From: Heligmosomoides polygyrus polygyrus
Lineage: Eukaryota > Nematoda > Chromadorea > Rhabditida > Heligmosomidae
Assembly (NCBI GenBank): GCA_947396885.1
Contig: OX377205.1
Coordinates: 71,272,969-71,336,968 of the forward strand
Reading direction: 5' to 3'
DNA: 64,000 bases
Position numbers and translations under genes: made by a program. Every line of letters starts with the position of its first letter. Position 1 is the stretch's first letter. The notes beneath the pieces were generated by a model. The model was not told the origin of the DNA, searched no databases, and saw only the letters and a program-made list of their open reading frames with translations. Of this stretch, positions 24,931-33,770 are shown piece by piece.

Positions 24931-25097
24931 GGGTCGGATTCTTCAACGACTTACATAGCTTTAACAGAGAATTCACAGCGGAAAACTCAGATAACGCCGC
25001 TTATTGCACACCATTTCGTTTGATAAGCCACGCTATCAGGGATTTCAGCTGTAATTTTCTCTGCTAAATTGCTGTAAGTCGTTGATGAGTGCGGCCC
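24931..25097. repeat. Palindromic MITE, gggccggattcatcaa family
   Basis: gggtcggattcttcaacgac at the left is mirrored by the complement of gtcgttgatgagtgcggccc at the right, and pairing continues inward over some 60 bp. Ends resemble those of the MITEs at 45,981 and 51,806. Confidence 0.75.
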
Positions 25098-25759
25098 TTG
25101 GTGGTACATTTTAAGATGCTTTGACGGTGATCATCTTGATAATTCGATATCTGTTCCTATTCCACACCCTGTAGATAATTTGTTGTTGAAGGCTTGTTTA
25201 TTCTTCTGTTTGTTGATGTTTAATTGTTTATTTTGCATTGTGCACTTGTTACACTCCATTCCTTGAACTTTAGCTGCTACCTCCTAAAGTTGAAACTATA
25301 AGTTTTTCCCTGGTCTTTTTACTTGAAATAATGGTTTGCAGCTAATTCTATTTTTTAACGAAATTTAAGGACTTACCGGAAATTTTACGAGAATTTTCCC
25401 TTAAAAAAATTCGTTAAACAAATTTAACGCACAGAATCTTGTGTGCACCCCTGATCGTGACCTTAGTCACTCGCAGCTATCGTAACCCACCGTACTCCAG
25501 CGTAATGCGCAGAACGAATGATAGATCTATGATCAGCACTCCAAACAACCCCTATGGCGAGGTTTGCGCGAAATCGGTGATTATGGCCTAGACAGCCTTA
25601 ATCACTCGTAACTACCTTAATCGGCCGAAATTTGAAAAACGTGTCAGGTTCGTGATCAGCACCCCAAATAATCCTACTGGGGGAAGCTTGGACGAAATTT
25701 TTTCGACGTCTCCTCGACACTGGAGTGGTGGAAGTACAATAGTGCCAGAACCACAGAAC

Positions 25760-26380
25760 AGATTGGCCAGTGTGTGGATGAACTATAGCAATAACAACAG
25801 TTCTCCCTCTTGGGAGTGCCGAATGAAGGATAGCTTCCCTTCCCACGAGGCTATCGCTCGCTGCGATTCTCGATGTTCAGTGAGGTTTGCTGCTGCTTGC
25901 GACATATGACCTACAGTCCTGGCAGAAGGACGAATTTAGGTAGCCTCCCAACGAATTCGTGACAGAACCAACGCATTTTCGGAAAGAACTAACACAAACC
26001 TCCACAGAGACACCACAGTAAACTCTTGCGTCTACTCAAAGCAAAATACTTCACTTTTATAGCAAAATAATTTTTATCTACACGAAAACGACACAACGTC
26101 TCACAATTGCTGTTTTTCAGCTGATGATCCTCGAAGATACAATCGCCTACACCCCGCCCCATTACCCGCTTACCTGTGGAGCACAATCCAATCCTGGAAC
26201 GCCTTGTTGAGCACCAAGCAATGCTCACGGTCGAGACCAAAGCGGGCGAAAAGCTGGAAAAACCGCAGTAGTGCTAGTTCTAACAGTAGCTGTTCATGGA
26301 GTCAACGCCCTTGCGGGAGCAGCCTCCATATCTAGGTATTGTAATCTCATGTTCAATCACAAACTAGCATTGAATCACAA
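25760..26380. other. No exon recognised; one half of a local repeat pair
   Basis: The stretch 26,060-26,150 resembles 26,690-26,790 (tctacacgaaaacgacacaa and tctacatgaaaatgacacag). It lies downstream of the p53-like gene; no clear polyadenylation signal was identified. Confidence 0.4.
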
Positions 26381-26386
26381 TTAGAA

Positions 26387-26605
26387 CTAACCCAATACCA
26401 CTTGAGATTTTTCTGCATCATCAGTTTCAGACGGAAAATGATCAAGTTGAGACAAAAAAGAGAGCTCATCATAAAGCCTCACATCTCCGCGGTATACTTT
26501 CGCCAAATCGCCCAGAGTGTAGAGTTGGCGGCGCTCGAACTCGTCGACCAAGGCGCCCAGCCCAATATCCTGGCGCACCAGCCAGCTAAATACAAACGTG
26601 CTCAT
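26387..26605 (-). CDS. cep-1: SAM-like C-terminal exon of the p53-like gene
   Basis: After a good acceptor (tttccatttag) the frame reads FVFSWLVRQDIGLG, then VDEFERRQLYTLGDLA and DVRLYDELSFLSQLD, ending at TAG. The spacing of the Trp-Leu, the Gly-Leu-Gly turn, the Phe and the Tyr-Thr-Leu-Leu helix is that of a sterile alpha motif. Nematode p53 proteins are known to carry a SAM domain near the C-terminus for oligomerisation, so this is likely the last coding exon of the gene starting at 31-33 kb. How it splices to 28,596-28,393 is unclear; a donor at about 28,426 (TGG then gtttgg) would be phase-compatible but is weak. Confidence 0.65.
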   Translation of the reverse strand: MSTFVFSWLVRQDIGLGALVDEFERRQLYTLGDLAKVYRGDVRLYDELSFLSQLDHFPSETDDAEKSQVVLG

Positions 26606-29600
26606 CTAAATGGAAAGAGAAATTGCATTTATTTAGACATTTGCTTAAATTAGAATATGTCCTCCATATGAGCGTATCAGAGTGTATTTATACTTGCCAC
26701 TAGGACGCCACTTTCTGTCTACATGAAAATGACACAGCGTCTCAGAACTACTGCCTTCCAACTGATACTTTCTCTCACCTCGCCTCCTTTTATACACTGT
26801 ATGCATCATAAGAAACACTATAGCTGTACGATATGAGACTAAAATGATACTCGTTTGCCTCAAGAACATATGCTCTAAAACGGATAGATCCATGATGTTA
26901 CTGTTCAACAAGCTTTCGAAGAAAGGAGCAGTCAGGTGCAGGTGTAAAGGAAAAATGCAAAAGGGTGGTAGAGTGTAGGATTCAAACCCTCAATGTCACG
27001 TTTCAAAACAAGCAATTTTATGACTTCGCCACCCGGCTGGTAGTACTAACATACGATATTTTGCCGCGTGCGCGACGAACCGCCACCGACGTATGGCTCC
27101 TAGGTGGGCTGTTAGGTAGAAATTGAGCTCTACCGAACTCCCGAGCTATGCTATATTGTATTTAAACAAGTGAACTTTAGAAATGAAGCTTCTTGTCATA
27201 AAGGAACCCTATATACTTTCCTAATCGAAAGAACTGTCTATATCTTCGACCATGTCATCCAATTCATTTTCGATATAATAATTTTCTCTGATCAAGTGCA
27301 GCAAATGACCCACAAACAGCTGAGCAGCGGTAACAAAAGAAGTTTATGCAGTTACAAGAGCATTAGACTCCATGACTGCAGCAACATTCTGCGCATATGT
27401 CGCGCTTGCCGCCGCGCGCGTTCGTATGCTGAACTTCGAAAAACGAAACGATTGCAAGGTTTTTTTAAACACTTTTTCTACGTGTCTACTTGTTTGTCAT
27501 TGTAGTGTAGTGTTGTTTTTGCACGTTGCTTGCTTGTTTCCCCGATGCCAACGCTGCGTGCTCGAGCCTGATGACCGTTAACCGTTGTCAATCACATGAA
27601 ACTTCAACGTCTCTTACCCGTTTGCCTCAAGAAATCGGGAAAAGCAAAATTCTGTTAGGACGTAGGTTCTCTCAGCCGTATTCGTACTTGCTGTTGAGAA
27701 AGTTCTCTTGTAAGAGGGAATTCAAGACAAATGAAATTTTTCAGTACACGCAATACACCTTCCTTCGAACCCGCTTTAAAAATTTCAATTAATCTACGGC
27801 AGAAAATTCGTATTCAGCAGGAAAGACATTCACTCAGCTACCGTTGCAGTTTCGTGAACTAGTATGTATATCGGTTTATGGAACTCCGCATGGATTCGCT
27901 CGTAAAAGACCAAAAGCGACATCTGAGAGGTCGGGAAAGAAAGCGGCCTTGTAGACACGAAAGCCTCGCTCGCCCTAGGTGTGAAAGCGAAAATATTTAA
28001 CAGATTTTTCTTCGTGTTGGTTCTGAAATTAGCCTTTTGAAGCTCCTCGAATTAACATCAGGTTTGCACGGAAGGATCAAACCAGATACTTGTACATCTT
28101 CGGGCTCCTGTAGGTTAGGCACAGAGTCAATGGGACATATCGCTACCTTTAAGTGTTTGTTTCGGTGCTAGTCAAGCTCCCACTCGTCCAGCCATTCTTT
28201 TAAATCGCTTAAACACAACTGCTTAAGCCCTAATTTATACTTGCGCCGCTGCGCGGAGCGCCGCGATGGTTGGGATAGATATCGACAGGGCGGCGCGAAA
28301 AGTCTATATCTACGGCGATTGTGGTGCCGCGCCGCGTGGCGGCGCAAGTATAAGGCCACTACACATGCATCACGTCCCGCGTCGCGTGCACACTAAACAA
28401 GGCCTAAACTAGGGCCAAGAAGGTTGTTATTGCCAAGTGTGGGACGCCAAACCCACTTCTTGATGAGCGTGTCCTCATTGGGCATAAAGGTATCACGGAA
28501 AGGATTCTCTTCAACATCCAAAGAAAGCAGTTGTTCAATCTTCTCCTCGTTCATGATCAGCCACACCACCTTGCGGAACTTCCTGGCATCATTCATCTAG
28601 AAGATACATTCGATAAATTGGTGGTCGAAGTAGCTCCCACTTCTCTCCGCTGCACTCACGTGAATTTCATACATGTTGTTGCTTTCCTCGGCGAAGCTCC
28701 TCACAATCCTTGTGCGCTTGTAGTCCCCTTCTACAGGTCTTGCATACCTTTTGCGAGCCGCCATACCTAAATAGCTCCTTAAGCGACAAGTGCGGCATAT
28801 GAGGGTGGTTGCAGAAATTAGGGCGGCACCTCGGGGAGGCAACCTTCTTGCAATTCATTGCTGAACGCTATCAGTTGTTTATCTTACCATTGTACAAAGC
28901 GTCGTAAGCAGGATCAAATATTTTGTCATCTTCCTTGGACGAGTCACGCAGTGGATTTGCGCAGACTTTCAACGAAACGTAACTCGTGCCCAAAAGAGCG
29001 CCATCTCTGAAAGGATAGGCGTTAAATGAAGCACGGCATATTCAAGCAAATAGAGTTTGCTCAATACGAGTGGTGGAAAGTTAGTAGATTTCATATCTCA
29101 AGTTCGCTAGCAATTAACGTTTTCAGACGATGCTCAGCTTCAGTTTACAGGAGGCCCTTGTGATGCCCACAAGGCGCCTCCTGTCAACTGAAGCTGAGCA
29201 ATTCACACCTCTTCCGAACCATCTGCAGAAAATGTCATCTCGTGGTCAGCAGATGCCCCCTCCAAATAGCAAGTTTGATTGAAGGCTGCTACGAAATGCT
29301 GTAGCAAACACGAATTGTAAATCAATGGCAATCTAGCTACACCACTCAACCGCCACATGCGATTTCTGTCATTGTCACTCATGTAGAACAATGCCCGTAC
29401 CCTAGGGATTGCTCTGTAGTGGCATGTCGTCAAGTGCAATGTGTGAATTTCAAACATAAACCGTAGTGTTTAACATATTTAGTATGCCTGGCGATGGAAG
29501 TAAGAACAAAGCTGAGAAGAAAACAAACCAAATTGAATTGAATTAATCTACGAGGAATGGTAACTATCGAACAAGAACTGCGAATCAAGGCAGGCTTAGT

Positions 29601-32600
29601 TCTGTAAGGGTTTCGAATATGACGCTTCATACGCAACCAAATAAACATGTTAACATACGCCGTCAAGGTAAGCGAGCACCCGTGCCAGAGTAGGGTCCAC
29701 CGTTCTATCTGAGCGTTCAGTTGCGCACAAAAACCATCAGTGAGCGCTCGACACTGCGAGCCAACTCAGGATCACTTCTACCTACTATTCTCAATAGATG
29801 GTTATCACTACTCATATTATTAGCAGGTATATTATCGGTTTTAAGTCTTCGCTCTCCAGTATTACCCCAAGCCTGTTCTTACGCATACGAATGTCTGTAT
29901 CAGCATTTTACACACCACAATTGACAAAATAACACTGCACCAAAAATTGAAGTGTCCTTCAAAGGAGTCGAAATGTTTTCCCTTGGTAAAACAATATAAA
30001 ATCGTCCAAAATATCCTGCTTCGAACTGGTTCCACAGCAACCCTGCGACATGTCGCAGGCCTCTCGCGCCACTGAACTGTCCTAAACATTGTAGACCGCG
30101 CCTTTTCTGCAAAACGAGCTCGAGAGGATCTCTAAAGAACGCAGTTTCGGAAAAATCTGCGATATCGATCAACCTCGCTACCTAATCAATATCATATCAA
30201 TCAGATTTTCGACAGCATCAAAACAAAACTCGTTGCTTGTAAAGTCGTTGGCACACTCAGCAGCAGCGGCAGTGGCAGCGGCGGTGGCAAATGCTTAAGC
30301 ATAGGCCTATGTTATACTTCGGCGACGCTGTGGTGCGCGGGCTGCTAAGCGCTGCTGCGCTGCAGCCGAGTGTGCAAGGGCCTTAACCAGTTAAACGAGC
30401 GACACAACTTCAGCAGTTTACTCTTGTATTTTCAATGAAAGAGTAAAGAAAAATCTGGAGCAGACTGTCTTATACCTCACTAATCTGTCGTTTCTATTCA
30501 AAGACATATGAGCAAGTATTATACGCAAGCCATCCCCTTTGGACCAGCGGGTCTGTCTGCTCGCAAGCTGCCCACAGAATTGCCCTACAGATAGTTCATG
30601 GGAAATGATCTGTGCAGTGCGATCAGTCCATGCACTCAGACTGAATAGTATGCTGTCGCTTCGATCGGTAGCTATAAAACGATGCCCTTCTTCACTAAAC
30701 AGTTAGTTAACAACCACTCACGGTGACTCGAGCAAAAACAGGAGTTGAAGCGGACGACGATTGATGCCACCAGAGCATGAGCTAAAGCATGTGAAGGAGA
30801 TTCCAGTCGAGTCGCACATTGGAATCAGAATCGAACACACGCCGTCGTTTACCACGTACTCGGCTCTGGGATGCTCACATCGTACGAAATGCTCGCGATT
30901 TGCAACACCCTCTGGAAAATTGGTCGATAATCTTGAAATAGGCTATTGTCTAACAGCTTCTGTACTTCAGCACCGAAAGCGCTACAGCACGAAAGTCATC
31001 AATATCGACTTCTTACGCGCACTGATGAATACTGATTGTTATCATAATGCCGCACAATATTCGGCATAAAAATAAGCTACGTCTATGGTGCAGCAAAAAC
31101 GACTTACTGTCCTTGAACTGATGGTTCGGACAGCGCTCTACGGCCTTGTTCGCGTATCTCTCTTCAGTGTACTCAGCGCGAACACGAATACGAGTGGACG
31201 GATCCATGTTTTCTGAGAATGAGAAGACGAACGGCACCATGAGGTCAGATTTGCTGTACAGCGTCATTCCACCCTTGCACTTCTGAATAAGCAGCATCAA
31301 GAGGTGCAGGAAGCAGAGACGAGGAAGAACAAAGGTGAAACATACGTTGACAACATAGTCGAGATTCTTCGACGACTTCGTCTGCGGGGTGATGCTCACC
31401 GAGAACCGTCTTTCACCGCTGAAAGCATTGGGTACTGGTAACCAGTGAGTACATTCACCGAGCTTGTAGGCGAGCAAGAGCACCTACAGAGCGGGAATAT
31501 GAGGCAGCTGGCAGTGGACGCGATGCGCCGGCATGTTGAGCATCATTGAGCTGCTGCTGACCTGAGCTGGACGAACCATGCTGTGACCACTAGCACTGTT
31601 CTGAAAGCGTCACGCTGAAGGAAAAGCTTTAGTGGAGTATTCCAGATGATCAATGCCTCCCAATTCCGCTCCTGATAGAAGTTACGGAAGGTTTCCTTTA
31701 TTGGTTGGGCAATTCATAGAGTCCAATTGCCTTAGTCACAAATCTTGAAAGACAAGGACGGGGTGAAGCTTTTCGCACCGTAACATAGCGCTGAAAACGT
31801 GTCAGGTTCGGCAGCGTTGTTCTGCCTAATGAAGAAGACGACTAATCCCAGAAATTATGACTCTGTTTATTAGGCATGGGGGATATTTCCTTGTCTTAAT
31901 GTGGAGCTAGAGGAAATCATTCGGGATTCATACTATCGAAGTTTTCATGACACCATGTTGGTGCCTTCGCATACTCTTCTTTCGCATCCCATTTCCAAAA
32001 TGGTTTTCAGGATTGCAGCAGGATGCTAGCTGATCTAATGGCATTTGTCGTGCCACATTTCAGGAAGGGATATCAATACACAGCGCACATTTCATGGCTG
32101 ATCTCGGATACGCATTTTCAGTACTGTACCAACATTCAACTACAAGCCACTGATGCCTTCTGCACACAATCGACAATCAATAGCACCGAGTGTATGTATG
32201 GGAGGGCTGGGGCTTCACTTGATTCTCGAAGGACATAGCGCCACCCGATCCTCAAAGAACGGCTGTCTAGGACTCAGCGCAATACCACACGTAACGGGCT
32301 AATGACAGGGCCCTACAAGGACTGCTCGAAAGAATGGATGCGGGAAAAGGAAGATCGACTGAGGCAGTCGGAAAACTTTGAAAGATGTGACTAGTGCAAG
32401 ACGAGACTGGGCGGGCGTTGCACCCTGCATCTCTTCCACACCTGGAAGTTTAGTCTAGCCGAAACTGACTTAGATGACATTGCCTTCAACAGCTACAACG
32501 TATATGTGTTAGAGTCTAACTCCTCCATTCTGCAGCATTCGAACGAATTCTTAGCAGTTTACGCAGGAAGAGGAGTTGACCCCCTTACTAGACTGGCACC

Positions 32601-32987
32601 TGTAACTGCATTTTAATGGGGTTCCTCAGCCAGAACAAACCCAGACAGGGTAGTTTTCTTCACATGGATATCAGGACCTACAAAACAAAATTACCTGTAT
32701 CTTACATCCCAACAGTCGCACCATTTTCGCCAATAAAGTCCAAAATATCATAGTCGCAATTTGTATGCCACACTCCCCAGTGCCGGAGCCCAATGGAGGA
32801 CCTCCTTTGCTCAGATAGTGGAGATCTTACCCAGTTCCAGAGTTGACAAGAAACCCACTTGGACGTATGGTTGCACCAGTGACTCCGAACTGCTGGTCCA
32901 CGGCTCCGTGTTTTGCTGCTGTTGCCCTTGCTGCGTGCGATCGTCGAACGTCGCCGAATTTGAAGTCTGCGCTGGAGACTCACCGAC
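26387..32987 (-). CDS. cep-1: p53-family transcription factor gene (cep-1-like), gene span
   Basis: Span of a multi-exon minus-strand gene. Identified exons, 5' to 3': a Q/S-rich exon (32,987-32,831), a tentative mini-exon (31,600-31,562), the DNA-binding-domain exons (31,483-31,346; 31,282-31,108; 29,411-29,207; 29,006-28,888; 28,766-28,660), a following exon (28,596 down to at most 28,393) and a SAM-like exon (26,605-26,387). Phases at the five junctions from 31,346 to 28,596 are 0, 1, 2, 1, 0, each matching its partner, which argues for a working gene. In C. elegans CEP-1 is the single p53 homologue, needed for DNA-damage-induced germ-cell apoptosis and stress responses, acting in the nucleus as a sequence-specific transcription factor. 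The initiator exon and the link to the SAM exon are not resolved. Confidence 0.85.
26645..28390. repeat. Presumed intron of the p53-like gene with SINE-D pieces and a MITE
   Basis: Positions 26,830-27,060 hold a minus-oriented tRNA-like segment (A box gggtggcgaagtcat, B box gggtttgaatcc). Positions 27,600-27,730 hold a piece of the SINE-D body. Positions 28,228-28,357 hold a palindromic CG-rich MITE. Just downstream of the MITE a short minus-strand frame (about 28,230-28,168) reads LKQLCLSDLKEWLDEWELD and stop. It looks helical and could be an alternative C-terminal exon, but no matching splice phase was established. Confidence 0.5.
28228..28357. repeat. Palindromic CpG-rich MITE
   Basis: ccctaatttatacttgcgcc at the left and ggcgcaagtataaggcc at the right are inverted. 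The interior is made of CG-rich words. The ends resemble those of 42,808-42,940 (gtttatacttcgacgccg). No target duplication was confirmed. Confidence 0.65.
28393..28596 (-). CDS. cep-1: p53-like gene, exon after the DNA-binding domain
   Basis: The acceptor tatcttctag precedes ATGAATGAT. The 62-nt intron before it begins with a consensus gtgagt at 28,659, and both sides are phase 0. It encodes MNDARKFRKVVWLIMNEEK, then EQLLSLDVEENPFRDTFMPN, DTLIKKWVWRP. If unspliced, it runs to a TAG at 28,393; more likely a donor lies within it. Candidate donors are gtgggt at about 28,429 (phase 2) and gtttgg at about 28,425 (phase 0). It corresponds to the region linking the p53 core to the oligomerisation domain. 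I recognise no separate domain in it. Confidence 0.7.
   Translation of the reverse strand: MNDARKFRKVVWLIMNEEKIEQLLSLDVEENPFRDTFMPNEDTLIKKWVWRPTLGNNNLLGPSLGLV
28660..28766 (-). CDS. cep-1: p53-like gene, exon E
   Basis: The acceptor gagctatttag and donor gtgagt give 107 nt, entering in phase 1 (completing a Gly codon) and leaving in phase 0. It encodes MAARKRYARPVEGDYKRTR, then IVRSFAEESNNMYEIH. It follows the last strand and helix of the p53 fold and is rich in basic residues, as expected beyond the DNA-contacting helix. An apparent ATG start inside is just an internal Met. Confidence 0.8.
28888..29006 (-). CDS. cep-1: p53-like gene, exon D (DNA-contact strand and helix)
   Basis: The acceptor cctttcag and donor gtaaga give 119 nt, phase 2 in and phase 1 out. 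It encodes DGALLGTSYVSLKVCANPLRD, continuing SSKEDDKIFDPAYDALYN. KVCANPLRD aligns with the p53 box RVCACPGRD. By hand alignment to human numbering, C275, P278, R280 and D281 are kept, R273 is Lys and C277 is Asn. GALLGTS aligns with the GNLLGRNSF turn. This segment makes the major-groove contacts in p53. Confidence 0.9.
29131..29200. repeat. Long hairpin in the p53-like gene intron
   Basis: tgctcagcttcagtttacag and onward pairs with its complement over about 33 bp, with one mismatch and one bulge, around a loop of about five bases. It lies entirely in the intron between exons C and D. Similar to a short palindromic MITE or a pre-miRNA-sized fold; no other copy was noticed in the window. Confidence 0.85.
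29207..29411 (-). CDS. cep-1: p53-like gene, exon C (central sandwich, zinc region)
   Basis: 205 nt, phase 1 in and phase 2 out, with donor gtgaat after GAGGT and a weaker acceptor (cactacagag). It encodes IPRVRALFYMSDNDRNRMW, then GVARLPLIYNSCLLQHFVAA, FNQTCYLEGASADHEM. It aligns with p53 residues about 194-260. The Cys-to-Cys spacing between NSC and QTC is 13, equal to C229-C242 in human p53, and the His four after the first Cys matches H233. The position of zinc ligand C238 is Phe, and the MNRRP loop with R248 is not conserved. Confidence 0.8.
29420..31100. repeat. Intron of the p53-like gene with a palindromic element
   Basis: No further exon was recognised with confidence. Positions 30,250-30,380 hold a CG-rich palindromic element (gcacactcagcagcagcg mirrored by cgctgcagccgagtgtgc). 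Other stretches are unremarkable. Confidence 0.5.
31108..31282 (-). CDS. cep-1: p53-like gene, exon B (RCPNH zinc motif)
   Basis: The acceptor gcttattcag and donor gtaagt give 175 nt, phase 0 in and phase 1 out. It encodes KCKGGMTLYSKSDLMVPFVF, then STRIRVRAEYTEERY and ANKAVERCPNHQFKD. TRIRVRA plus ERCPNH is the best p53 signature in the window: it matches TRVRA and RRCPHH of vertebrate p53. Zinc ligands equivalent to C176 and H179, and the structural R175, are present. The distance between the two motifs is two residues shorter than in human p53. Confidence 0.92.
31346..31483 (-). CDS. cep-1: p53-like gene, exon A (start of DNA-binding domain)
   Basis: The acceptor cgctctgtag and donor gtatgt give 138 nt, phase 0 at both ends. 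It encodes VLLLAYKLGECTHWLPVPNA, then ERRFSVSITPQTKSSKNLDY. It corresponds to the first strands of the p53 core (the region around the human SVTCTYSPALNKMFC segment). The TAG of the acceptor is in frame with upstream open sequence, so an unspliced reading would meet a stop here; splicing removes it. Confidence 0.8.
31562..31600 (-). CDS. cep-1: p53-like gene, tentative 39-nt exon
   Basis: A good acceptor (cgctttcag) and a CAG then gtcagc donor enclose 13 codons, NSASGHSMVRPAQ, in phase 0 at both ends and therefore compatible with exon A. The preceding exon would need to end in phase 0, which the Q/S-rich exon at 32,831 does not, so another exon must lie between them. Could be spurious. Confidence 0.4.
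31620..32820. other. Region between candidate N-terminal exons
   Basis: May hide small exons: on the minus strand 32,800-32,715 reads CDYDILDFIGENGATVG before a gtaaga donor, but its entry phase does not fit its neighbour. No repeats were recognised. Confidence 0.35.
32831..32987 (-). CDS. cep-1: Q/S-rich candidate N-terminal exon of the p53-like gene
   Basis: A textbook acceptor (gctttcttttag) and a donor gtaaga delimit 157 nt, ending in phase 1. It encodes VGESPAQTSNSATFDDRT, then QQGQQQQNTEPWTSSSES and VQPYVQVGFLSTLEL. The Gln-run and the acidic, Ser-rich, aromatic composition are typical of a transcription factor activation region. Assigned to the p53-like gene by strand and proximity only. 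The first coding exon was not found upstream. Confidence 0.55.
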
Positions 32988-32999
32988 CTAAAAGAAAGC

Positions 33000-33765
33000 A
33001 CATTAATTGGCTGCTACTAACTAAAAGCCGGAAAAGGAACATTCACGAAAAGGAACGGGCACAATAGGTGTTGGGGACGGAGTGCAGGCATTACTAGGCC
33101 TGGACATTTTCGATGTACAACCTATGGCGGGATAAAATATCTCGCTCCTCTGGCGGAGGCCCCCTCCCGCACTAGGAGATTGTGTTGCAGTACTGCACGC
33201 TATGGTAGTTAAGGGGAGGGCACTTCAAAAAGTGTCAGTGACACGGCAGAAGACATTGATAGTGAAGAGAACAAAAAGCCAAGGCTACAGCTGACCAACA
33301 TTCGCCGCGGCACGGTATGGTGTGACTCTCCCCCTTCCGAAGTAATATGTAGCTAACTCTGGTACGAAAAAAGGGCAATAAACATTCACGCCATAAGAGT
33401 TCGCCCGTCCCCCTGCCCACACTGCCGCTGCGACCACCCGGGTGAGCACGCCCCCGTTGTTGGCGGGCGAGAGGCGCGAATTTTTGAACAAAACCTGGAC
33501 GTTCGCCAAATCTATTTTGAACCTCATCCTCCTAAAAAGATAAATATCGATTGCTCCACCTTCACACACTCCATTGTGCCACAGCTGCCGGACCGAGGAT
33601 AAGGTTCGTAAATATTTCGCGGTCCTGTCCTTCGTAGGAGCTATTTGACAACCTACATAGTTAAAAGGACAAAGGGCCGCAAATCCGTCCTGAATGCTTT
33701 GCCACATACTCTACTTCTCATCAGTTCCTTTTCAGAAATTTTTCGCTCGTTTAGTTCTCTTGAAG
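33000..33765. repeat. No gene; repeat shared with 44.6-45.0 kb
   Basis: About 33,190-33,420 resembles 44,640-45,010: gctatggtagttaagggg then a gtg-acacg block, and further right a ccgccgcggcacg-tatggtg block. The order is the same in both places. Confidence 0.5.
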
Positions 33766-33770
33766 AAAGA

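Larger units (their letters stand above)
24087..25453. mobile_element. Non-autonomous hAT element, 1,367 bp, 8-bp TSD
   Basis: The termini caggaatgcaca (24,087) and tgtgcacccctg (ending 25,453) are inverted repeats with CAGG ends. They are flanked by the exact 8-bp duplication atcgtgac (24,079-24,086 and 25,454-25,461), inside the long-TIR element. Subterminal regions on both sides consist of repeated tttaacg words. No transposase is seen. The interior carries a SINE-A copy (24,405-24,590) and a palindromic MITE (24,931-25,097), plus C and G runs near 24,390 and 24,890. Confidence 0.92.
23884..25746. mobile_element. Long-TIR element copy 1, split by a hAT
   Basis: The outer ends (gttgtactttcacgacacca at 23,890; complementary ggaagtacaatagtgcca ending 25,747) are inverted. 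Each is followed inward by the same series of words: a ctggag block, gtcgaaaaattt, a gggtgctgatcacgaa block, tttcggccgatta and a ttacggtaggt block. Without the hAT the copy is about 490 bp and almost entirely palindromic. Two other copies lie at 33,771-34,719 and 39,381-40,085. Confidence 0.85.

Noticed and set aside
33285..33707. 140-codon minus-strand frame
   Set aside because: Overlaps a dispersed repeat also seen at 44.6-45.0 kb; no recognisable domain.
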